Assembly (NCBI GenBank): GCA_015478895.1
Contig: JADMKK010000057.1
Span: forward strand, 124,001-188,000
DNA: 64,000 nucleotides
Direction: 5' to 3'
From: Comamonas sp.
GTDB lineage: Bacteria; Pseudomonadota; Gammaproteobacteria; Burkholderiales; Burkholderiaceae_C
Of this stretch, positions 58,042-64,000 are shown in pieces. Position 1 is the first letter of the stretch, and each line of letters starts with the position of its first letter. Under the pieces are notes generated by a model, which had not been told where the DNA came from, did not search any database, and saw only the letters and a program-made list of their open reading frames with translations. The position numbers and the translations under genes were made by a program.

Positions 58042-58797
58042 ATGGAATGGATTTTTGTTTCTCTGGCTTCGGCCCTGGCCGGTTTTGTGGACGCCATCGT
58101 GGGCGGCGGCGGGCTGATCCTGGTGCCCGCCATGTTTGCTGCTTTCCCGCACGCGGCCCCTGCCACCTTGTTTGGCACCAACAAAAGTGCTGCGGTCTGG
58201 GGCACGGCCATGTCCACCTGGCAGTACAGCCGGCGCATCTCCATTACCTGGGCGACGATTGCGCCCGGCATCATCGCGGCAGGCATCGGCGCTTTTGTCG
58301 GCGCCTGGGCGGTCACCCTGGTCAACCCCGATTTTTTGCGCAAGCTGCTGCCCTTTATCTTGCTGGGTGTGCTGCTGTATACGCTGGCCAAAAAAGAACT
58401 GGGCCGCGAACATGCGCCCCGCCACAGCGTGCGCACCACGCAGTTGGTGACTGCGGGTATCGGTCTGGTGATTGGCTTTTACGACGGCTTTTTTGGCCCT
58501 GGCACAGGCAGCTTCTTTGTGTTCTTGCTGGTGCGGCTGCTGGGCTATGACTTTCTGAACGCCTCCATCAACGCCAAGCTGATGAATGTAATGACCAACC
58601 TGGCCGCTATCGCCTTGTTCGCCATGAAAGGCCATGTCTGGTGGCACTTTGCCGTGCCGCTGGCCATTGCCAATGTGCTGGGCAGCGTGCTGGGCACCTG
58701 GATGGCGCTGCGCCACGGCGCAGGCTTTGTACGCAGCATTTTTATTGTGGTGGTGAGCTTGCTGATCCTTAAAACGGGATGGGATGCCTTTGTCTAG
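58042..58797 (+). CDS. TSUP-family (TauE/SafE) membrane permease
   Basis: This 251-residue permease has seven or eight predicted membrane helices. TSUP signatures are SALAGFVDAIVGGGGLILVP at the N-terminus, ATLFGTNKSAAVWGT, and in the second half GFYDGFFGPGTGSFFVFLL with NASINAKLMNVMTN. TSUP proteins export or import sulphur-containing or organic anions. No sulphur genes are adjacent. It is E. coli YfcA-like in pattern. Confidence 0.93.
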   Translation: MEWIFVSLASALAGFVDAIVGGGGLILVPAMFAAFPHAAPATLFGTNKSAAVWGTAMSTWQYSRRISITWATIAPGIIAAGIGAFVGAWAVTLVNPDFLRKLLPFILLGVLLYTLAKKELGREHAPRHSVRTTQLVTAGIGLVIGFYDGFFGPGTGSFFVFLLVRLLGYDFLNASINAKLMNVMTNLAAIALFAMKGHVWWHFAVPLAIANVLGSVLGTWMALRHGAGFVRSIFIVVVSLLILKTGWDAFV

Positions 58798-58834
58798 CAA
58801 GCACTTACTTGGCAATAGCAGTCACGCTGGGCTC

Positions 58835-58872
58835 GGGGCTGCTTAGGCCCGCTTCTGCAACGAAGCAGCCCC
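58835..58872 (+). other. Hairpin after the TSUP gene
   Basis: GGGGCTGCTT pairs perfectly with AAGCAGCCCC around an 18-base loop, 37 bases after the TSUP stop. No T tract follows, so it may be a Rho-linked or protective 3' hairpin. Confidence 0.5.
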
Positions 58873-58877
58873 ACTTC

Positions 58878-58883
58878 TATAAT
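58878..58883 (+). promoter_or_regulatory. Probable -10 box of the amino-acid ABC operon
   Basis: TATAAT occurs 185 bases before the binding-protein start, directly after the TSUP hairpin. No strong -35 element is visible. The long leader between (to 59067) includes a GCCGCC...GGCGGC inverted pair and has no clear small gene. Confidence 0.45.
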
Positions 58884-59067
58884 CGCTGCCTGTTTTCGCT
58901 CTCTGGCCGCCCTCTTTTGGTGCTTTTAACCCGATGAACGGCGGCGCAGTGGCAGCCTGCATGGCGCACTGCAACCCTTACTTTTTCCGCGCCGCGTGGT
59001 GCGTGCGGAGGCTCCAAATTGCTTGGAGCCGGGGGCTGGAACTGAGCGACTGTCTCTGGAACCTCTC

Positions 59068-59838
59068 ATGAAACGCATTTCCGTTATCGCCGCTGCCGTT
59101 GTGGCAGTGCTGGCTACTGCTGGTGCCCACGCCCGCAGTCTGGATGCCATCCAAAAGGACGGCACCCTTCGTTTGGCTACCGAAGGCTACTACGCTCCCT
59201 TTGCCTACTTTGAAGGCAAGAAGCTCACAGGCTTTGAAGTGGACCTGGCCGAGTTGATGGCCCAGAAAATGGGCCTGAAGTTCGAGTGGAAGACCATTTC
59301 CTTCGACGCCCTGCTCACCGGCTTGAAGCAAGACCGCTGGGACCTGGTCATCTCCTCGCACGGCATCACGCCCGCGCGTGAAAAGGCCGTGACCTTCACT
59401 GCGCCCCACTACTGCTCGGGCGCGCAAGTGATTGCTACCGACCCGGCCATCAAGGCAGGGAAGGATCTGGCAGGCAAAACCATCTCCGCACAAACGGGCA
59501 CCACGTACCTGGAGTACGTGCAAAAGAACGTGCCCGGCGTCAAGCGTGTGGTGAACTTCCCCACCAACGAAGCGGCGATGAATGCGCTGATGACCCAGCG
59601 CGCCGATGCGTGGGTCACCGAGCGATTCCTGGCCAAGGAAATGCTGGAAAAGAACAAGAAGATCCAGTTCAATCAGGGCGAGCTGCTGTTTGTGGAAAAA
59701 ATTGCCGCCGCCGTGTCTCTGGGCAACCAGCCCTTGGCCGACGCTTGGAACCATGCCTTTGCGGAGTCCTTGAAGGACGGCAGCTATGCCAAGATCTCGC
59801 AAAAGTGGTTCCAGGAAGACATTCGCTGCCCGGAATAA
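59068..59838 (+). CDS. Polar amino-acid ABC transporter, substrate-binding protein
   Basis: This 256-residue periplasmic binding protein of family 3 has a signal peptide (about 1-22, ending AGAHA). The mature part starts RSLDAIQKDGTLRLATEGYY, and GFEVDLAELMAQKMGLKFEW and DLVISSHGITPAREKAV follow the pattern of GlnH/HisJ. It precedes the permease and ATPase of the same system, separated by a terminator-like hairpin. The amino acid bound cannot be told. Confidence 0.94.
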   Translation: MKRISVIAAAVVAVLATAGAHARSLDAIQKDGTLRLATEGYYAPFAYFEGKKLTGFEVDLAELMAQKMGLKFEWKTISFDALLTGLKQDRWDLVISSHGITPAREKAVTFTAPHYCSGAQVIATDPAIKAGKDLAGKTISAQTGTTYLEYVQKNVPGVKRVVNFPTNEAAMNALMTQRADAWVTERFLAKEMLEKNKKIQFNQGELLFVEKIAAAVSLGNQPLADAWNHAFAESLKDGSYAKISQKWFQEDIRCPE

Positions 59839-59881
59839 CACGAAGGGGTTGATGGGCCGCTTTACCTCGCCGCCCGCACCC

Positions 59882-59916
59882 AACGCCCTGGTCACTGTTT
59901 GCCAGGGCGTTTTTTC
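59882..59916 (+). terminator. Intercistronic attenuating terminator
   Basis: AACGCCCTGG and CCAGGGCGTT form a 10-base stem followed by T6, between the binding-protein and permease genes. It should lower downstream expression so that the binding protein is made in excess. Confidence 0.88.
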
Positions 59917-59943
59917 GTTTCTCAGCTTCCGGAATTTTTTTCT

Positions 59944-60726
59944 ATGTTGACCGCACTTTGGCCCTCTCATTGGAGCCGTATCCAGCGCAGCAATGCCACC
60001 CTGATCTCCGCCCTCTTGCTGATGGTGGTGGTGGTGTCTTTGCTGGGCACGCTGCTCGGTTTGCTGCCAGATCCGATTGGCACCTATGCCGACGAATTTG
60101 CAGAAGGTGCGCGCACCACGCTGTACCTGACCCTGATCAGCGGCGCTGCCGGTCTGTTGCTGGGCGTGGGTGCCGCCTTGGCCCGCACCTCGGGCAACGC
60201 CTTCCTGCGCACTGCCGCCAGCGCTTATATCTGGATCATTCGCGGCACGCCGCTGCTGGTGCAGATTTTGTTCATGTACTTTGCGCTGCCGGTGCTCATT
60301 CCCGGCCTGAACCTGCCGGACTTTGCCGCTGCCGCGATTGCGCTGGCGCTGAACGTGGGCGCGTACAACGCCGAAGCCGTGCGCGCCGGCCTGAATGCCG
60401 TGCCGCGTGGCCAGGCCGAAGCCGCACGCGCGCTGGGCCTGCCCAAAAGCCGCGTGTTCTCGGACGTGGTGTTCCCCCAGGCTTTCAAGATTTCGCTGCC
60501 GCCTTTGGTGAGCAACTTTGTCGCGCTGCTCAAAGACTCCTCGCTGGCCTACGCCATTGGCGTGGTGGAACTGACGAATGTGGGCAACCGCATCCAGTCC
60601 TCCACCTTTCAGCCGGTAGAAACCTTGCTCACCGTGGGCGCCACCTACCTGGTGCTGACCACCTTGGTCACGCAGGTGACTGCCGCCATCGAATACCGCT
60701 TTGACGTGGAAGGCCGCCAGAAATGA
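59944..60726 (+). CDS. Polar amino-acid ABC transporter, permease
   Basis: This 260-residue inner-membrane permease of the HisM/GlnP type has about five helices. The family block [20 protein letters not shown] and the ATPase-coupling EAA loop [20 protein letters not shown] are present. The ATG at 59944 is preferred over an earlier in-frame one. Its stop overlaps the ATPase start (ATGA). Confidence 0.94.
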   Translation: MLTALWPSHWSRIQRSNATLISALLLMVVVVSLLGTLLGLLPDPIGTYADEFAEGARTTLYLTLISGAAGLLLGVGAALARTSGNAFLRTAASAYIWIIRGTPLLVQILFMYFALPVLIPGLNLPDFAAAAIALALNVGAYNAEAVRAGLNAVPRGQAEAARALGLPKSRVFSDVVFPQAFKISLPPLVSNFVALLKDSSLAYAIGVVELTNVGNRIQSSTFQPVETLLTVGATYLVLTTLVTQVTAAIEYRFDVEGRQK

Positions 60727-61466
60727 AGGCACGTACCCCTTATATCGTCTGCGACCAGGTCACCAAATCCTTTGGCAGCCACCAGGTGCTCAAGGGCGTC
60801 TCCACCGCGTTCAGCAAGGGCGAGGTCACCGTCATCATCGGCGCCTCAGGCTCGGGCAAATCCACGCTATTGCGCGCCTTGAACCGCCTGGAGCCACACG
60901 ACGGCGGCAGCATCACCATCGACGGTGTGCCCGTGACCGACCACGAAGCCACGCTGCAAAAGCAGCGCTGCGAAGTGGGCATGGTGTTCCAGCAGTTCAA
61001 CCTCTTTGGCCATATGACGGTGCTGGACAACATCACGCTGGCGCCGCGCCGCATTCGCAGCATCTCGCGCACTGCGGCCAATGCCAAGGCCCTCCAACTG
61101 CTGGAACGCGTGGGCATGGAGGCGCATGCGCACAAATACCCGTGGCAGCTGTCGGGCGGCCAGCAGCAGCGCGTGGCGATTGCCCGTGCGCTGGCGATGG
61201 AGCCACAGGTCATGCTGTTTGACGAGCCCACCTCGGCGCTCGACCCCGAGATGGTGCAGGAAGTGCTGGAGGTGATGCGCGAGCTGGCCAAGAGTGGCAT
61301 GACCATGATTGTGGTCACGCACGAAATGGGTTTCGCCCGCGAAGTGGCCGACCGCGTGATGTTCTTTGACCAGGGCTGCATTGCCCACGAAGCGCCGCCC
61401 GCTGAGTTCTTCGCCCACCCGGCCAACGAGCGCATTGCGGCCTTTATCGGGCGCGTTGGTCACTAG
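60723..61466 (+). CDS. Polar amino-acid ABC transporter, ATPase (GlnQ/HisP type)
   Basis: This 247-residue ATPase has Walker [10 protein letters not shown] (40-48), the Q-loop [16 protein letters not shown], signature [17 protein letters not shown], Walker [16 protein letters not shown] and the switch His in [14 protein letters not shown]. These sequences are typical of GlnQ. The operon is binding protein, permease, ATPase, with only one permease, so the permease probably works as a homodimer. Confidence 0.95.
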   Translation: MKARTPYIVCDQVTKSFGSHQVLKGVSTAFSKGEVTVIIGASGSGKSTLLRALNRLEPHDGGSITIDGVPVTDHEATLQKQRCEVGMVFQQFNLFGHMTVLDNITLAPRRIRSISRTAANAKALQLLERVGMEAHAHKYPWQLSGGQQQRVAIARALAMEPQVMLFDEPTSALDPEMVQEVLEVMRELAKSGMTMIVVTHEMGFAREVADRVMFFDQGCIAHEAPPAEFFAHPANERIAAFIGRVGH

Positions 61467-61486
61467 GTACTCCTACACATCCTCCA

Positions 61487-61582
61487 CAAATAGGAGCTAC
61501 TTTCCGTTGTCAACACTGGACTTCAAGGTCATAAGCACCTGAAGTCCAGCAAATACAACGGCAGGCAGCTCCTATTTTTAAT
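61487..61582. repeat. Long dispersed palindrome, copy R6
   Basis: About 96 bases. The left end is AAATAGGAGCTACTTTCCGT, with inner arms CTGGACTTCA and TGAAGTCCAG, and right end ACAACGGCAGGCAGCTCCTA followed by T5. It lies 21 bases after the ABC ATPase gene. Confidence 0.75.
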
Positions 61583-61610
61583 AGCATTTTTCGGGCCGTT
61601 AGAGATTTTT

Positions 61611-62510
61611 ATGCGCACTGAACGCTGGGGCCTGCTGGCCCTGCTGCTGGTCACCCTGGTCTGGGGCTCCACCTTTCCGGCCATGAAGCTGTTGACCGAG
61701 CACCTGTCCGCCCTGCATATCATCTGGTTGCGCTTTGGGCTGGCGGCAGTGGTGCTGCTGCCGCTGTGGCGCGGCATTCGGTCTGCCGAGTGGCGCTGGG
61801 GCTTGCTGCTGGGGCTGCTGAACTTTGCCGCGTTCTGGCTGCAAATTGAAGGGCTGGGCCAGACCAGCAGCAACCGCAACGCGTTCATTACCGGACTGAA
61901 TGTACTGCTCGTGCCCTTGATGGCCTGGCTGGTGCTGCGCCGCCAGCTGGGCTGGCCGATCTGGGCGGCTTGCGCCCTGGCCGTCTGCGGCATGGCGCTG
62001 ATGTTTTTTGAAGATGCGCCGTGGAACTGGGGCGACACGCTGACGCTGTGCAGCGCGGGGGTCTATGCCGTCTATGTGCTGGCGATGGAAGCGGCCGCGC
62101 TGCGCAACCGGGCGGTGCCCTTGCGCGCCGCACGCATGGCGGTGGCACTGGCCACATCCATGCTGGGCTGCACCACGCTCATGCTGGCACTGCAAGCCGA
62201 TGGTTTCAGCAGCTTTTTCAGCAATGTGCAAGCTTTAACAGCATCGCAACTGTTGGCGATCACTTACTTGGGATTGGTGGCCAGCACCTTGGTACTGGTC
62301 TTGCAGGCCTGGGGCCAGCAGCGCGTGGACGCCATGCGCAGCGCGATTGTGTTTGGGCTGGAGCCCGTGTTTGCCGCCATCACCGCGTGGTTCCTGATTG
62401 GCGAGCGCATGGGCCCTGCCGCCTTTGCCGGGGCTGCGCTGATTGTGGCGGCGCTGATCGGTAGCCAGTGGACGCCACCGCGTGCAGTGCGCACTCAACC
62501 GGCAGGCTGA
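61611..62510 (+). CDS. EamA/DMT-family transporter
   Basis: This 299-residue drug/metabolite exporter has ten predicted membrane helices in two EamA repeats. The first shows WGSTFPAMKLLTEHLSALH and the second LAITYLGLVASTLVLVLQAW with EPVFAAITAWFLIGERM, both family hallmarks. It begins 29 bases after palindrome R6 and its last 16 bases overlap the 3' end of convergent mrdA. Substrate unknown. Confidence 0.93.
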   Translation: MRTERWGLLALLLVTLVWGSTFPAMKLLTEHLSALHIIWLRFGLAAVVLLPLWRGIRSAEWRWGLLLGLLNFAAFWLQIEGLGQTSSNRNAFITGLNVLLVPLMAWLVLRRQLGWPIWAACALAVCGMALMFFEDAPWNWGDTLTLCSAGVYAVYVLAMEAAALRNRAVPLRAARMAVALATSMLGCTTLMLALQADGFSSFFSNVQALTASQLLAITYLGLVASTLVLVLQAWGQQRVDAMRSAIVFGLEPVFAAITAWFLIGERMGPAAFAGAALIVAALIGSQWTPPRAVRTQPAG

Positions 62511-64000
62511 GGCTCCAACAGCGGGATGGATTCCTCTTCTTCATCGTCGCTTTGGAGGGGCGGCTCTTCCACAATGACCTCTTCAGGCTCTGGCACGGCA
62601 GGCGCAGTGCCCGCGGGCAAAGCTGGCTCCCGGATGGAGCGCAGCGGCAGGCCGGGCACTTTGACACGTTCAAAGTGCCCCATCATTTGCGCTGCGCTGC
62701 GCGGCTGGCCACGCGGCGCGCCGGACAAGCCTTTGCGCGTGGCTTGCATGTCTTCTTCGCTGGGATAGTGGCCCAGCAACCAGTAATCCATCACGCGGCG
62801 TGCAATGGGGGCTGCACCCGTGGCGCCAAAACCGGCGTTCTCCACAATCACGGCCACCGCAATTTCCGGGTTGTCGGCGGGCGCGTAGGAAATATAGAGC
62901 GAGTGATCGCGCTTGTGCTCGGCCAGCTTGGCCGCGTTGTATTTCTCGTTCTGGCGCACGCCCACCGCCTGCGCGGTGCCCGTTTTGCCAGCGGAGGTGT
63001 AGGGGGTGCGGGCAAACACGTGGCGCGCCGTGCCCTCCACCGTTACGCCATGCATGGCGCTGCGCACGGCTTCTACGTTCTCCGGCTTGTAGCCCAGGTC
63101 GGTGCCGCTCTCCCGGTACAGGGGCGTGTAGGTGTGCGTTACGGCATCGACCGTACCCATGCCCAGATGGGGACGGTGTTTAACGCCGCGGTTGGCCAGC
63201 ATGGCCGTGGCATGCGCCAGTTGCAGCATGGAAAAATTGTTATAGCCCTGCCCGATCCCCAGCGAGATGGTCTCGCCCGCGTACCAGCGTTGCTGCTCGG
63301 GGCGCTTGTAGGCGGCGCGTTTCCAGGCCTGATTGGGCAGCACGCCGGGCGATTCGCCCATCAAGTCGATACCAGTGCGGCTGCCAAAACCCATGGGCGA
63401 CAGGTAGTCGTGCATCAAGTCCACGCCCATGTCGTTGGCCAGCATGTAGTAGTAGACGTTGGACGACTTGATGATGGAGCGGCGCAGGTTGGTGGTGCCA
63501 TTGGGGTGGCCTGAGCGGAACACGTGGCCACCAAATGTCCAGCTCCCGTTATCCTGGATGGTGGATTCAATCTTGCGCTTGCCCGACTCCACCCCCGCCA
63601 GCCCCATGAAAGGCTTGTACGTAGAGCCCGGCGGATAGGTGCCGCGCAGCGCCCGGTTCAGCAAGGGGCGGTCAATGGACGTGTTGAGCCTGTCCCAGTT
63701 CTCCTGGTCAATGCCATCCACAAACAGGTTGAGGTCATAGCCGGGCTTGCTGACCATCGCCAGCACTTCGCCATTGCGCGGGTCAATGGCCACTAAAGCG
63801 CCGCGGCGTTCGCCATACAAGTCTTCCACCAGCTTTTGCAAGCCCACATCCAGACTCAGCACCACGGTGTCGCCGTGCGTGGCGGGCCGGCTGGTCAGGC
63901 GGCGCACGGCAAAGCCCCCGGCCGTGGTCTCCAGCTGTTCCCAGCCCGTCAGGCCGTGCAACTGCTTTTCGTAGCTTTGTTCAATGCCCAGCTTGCCGAT
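62495..64000 (-). CDS. mrdA: Penicillin-binding protein 2 (partial)
   Basis: PBP2 is the elongation transpeptidase that works with RodA. The 501 visible residues lack the N-terminal anchor, which lies beyond the right edge. Active-site motifs are S-x-x-K in PPGSTYKPFMGL, S-x-N in IKSSNVYYYMLA and K-T-G in SAGKTGTAQAVG. The pedestal region IGKLGIEQSYEKQLHGLTGW is at the window edge. The C-terminal tail is acidic (EPEEVIVEEPPLQSDDEEEE), which looks long for the family. Confidence 0.97.
   Translation of the reverse strand: MGKLGIEQSYEKQLHGLTGWEQLETTAGGFAVRRLTSRPATHGDTVVLSLDVGLQKLVEDLYGERRGALVAIDPRNGEVLAMVSKPGYDLNLFVDGIDQENWDRLNTSIDRPLLNRALRGTYPPGSTYKPFMGLAGVESGKRKIESTIQDNGSWTFGGHVFRSGHPNGTTNLRRSIIKSSNVYYYMLANDMGVDLMHDYLSPMGFGSRTGIDLMGESPGVLPNQAWKRAAYKRPEQQRWYAGETISLGIGQGYNNFSMLQLAHATAMLANRGVKHRPHLGMGTVDAVTHTYTPLYRESGTDLGYKPENVEAVRSAMHGVTVEGTARHVFARTPYTSAGKTGTAQAVGVRQNEKYNAAKLAEHKRDHSLYISYAPADNPEIAVAVIVENAGFGATGAAPIARRVMDYWLLGHYPSEEDMQATRKGLSGAPRGQPRSAAQMMGHFERVKVPGLPLRSIREPALPAGTAPAVPEPEEVIVEEPPLQSDDEEEESIPLLEPQPAG

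Noticed and set aside
58978-60732. 584-codon minus-strand open frame across the amino-acid ABC genes
   Set aside because: It covers three plus-strand features including a terminator; the composition (His, Gln, Gly) is typical of antisense frames in GC-rich DNA.

Overview
The window is chromosomal DNA from a betaproteobacterium, most likely Burkholderiales and probably Comamonadaceae. The evidence is the tRNA-tuf-secE-nusG-rplKAJL and rpsL-rpsG-fusA-tuf-rpsJ gene orders, the long basic tail on ribosomal protein S3, the EIIA-HPr-EI phosphotransferase trio, and a short dispersed palindrome (AGCCCTT...AAGGGCT type) that I associate with Comamonadaceae intergenic regions. No rRNA, insertion sequence, prophage, integrase or CRISPR array was found. 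Nearly everything is core housekeeping DNA.

Layout. 1-5140 (minus strand): tRNA-Arg, tRNA-Tyr, tRNA-Gly, tRNA-Thr, tuf (copy 1), tRNA-Trp, secE, nusG, rplK, rplA, L10 leader, rplJ and the start of rplL. 5238-11873: a TetR-type repressor diverging from a three-gene RND multidrug efflux operon, with an AcrR-like operator between them. 11992-15357: a membrane cytochrome c, a conserved unknown, and a LemA-TPM-TPM surface module. 15622-22757 (minus): the complete F-type ATP synthase operon atpIBEFHAGDC. 23031-25032: a YbeD-like protein, then lipB and lipA for lipoate synthesis. 25407-27987 (minus): EIIA-Man-type protein, HPr and EI. 28087-31296: an unknown lipoprotein, a TlpA-like thioredoxin, cytochrome c-prime, cytochrome b561 and a GNAT acetyltransferase. 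31542-42213 (minus): a peroxiredoxin and the S10 and str ribosomal groups, running rpsL-rpsG-fusA-tuf-rpsJ, then rplC to rpsQ. 42367-46209 (minus): D,D-carboxypeptidase, hydrolase, thioredoxin-like ferredoxin, VanZ-like protein and HemJ-like protein. 46451-48669: hemB and a CorA-type transporter. 48764-51859: dienelactone hydrolase, MarC, hemerythrin, a cysteine-repeat secreted protein and CsbD. 52043-55643 (minus): a four-gene MCE/Mla-type lipid transport operon. 55907-62510: GMC oxidoreductase, TSUP permease, polar amino-acid ABC transporter and EamA permease. 62495-64000 (minus): mrdA (PBP2), cut by the window edge.

How the genes fit together. Most of the first 42 kb is growth machinery: translation, protein export, ATP synthesis and lipoylation. 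It lies between two direct tuf copies that appear identical in nucleotide sequence and are 34,161 bp apart. The rest is envelope work (efflux, MCE transport, peptidoglycan) and redox work.

I found no convincing undescribed multi-gene system. The most novel-looking material is non-coding: a six-copy family of about 90-bp imperfect palindromes placed just after genes, a shorter palindrome family of which one copy encodes the start of a signal peptide, a structured terminator-ended RNA candidate between hemJ and hemB, and long hairpins that divide the fusA-tuf and rpsJ-rplC junctions.
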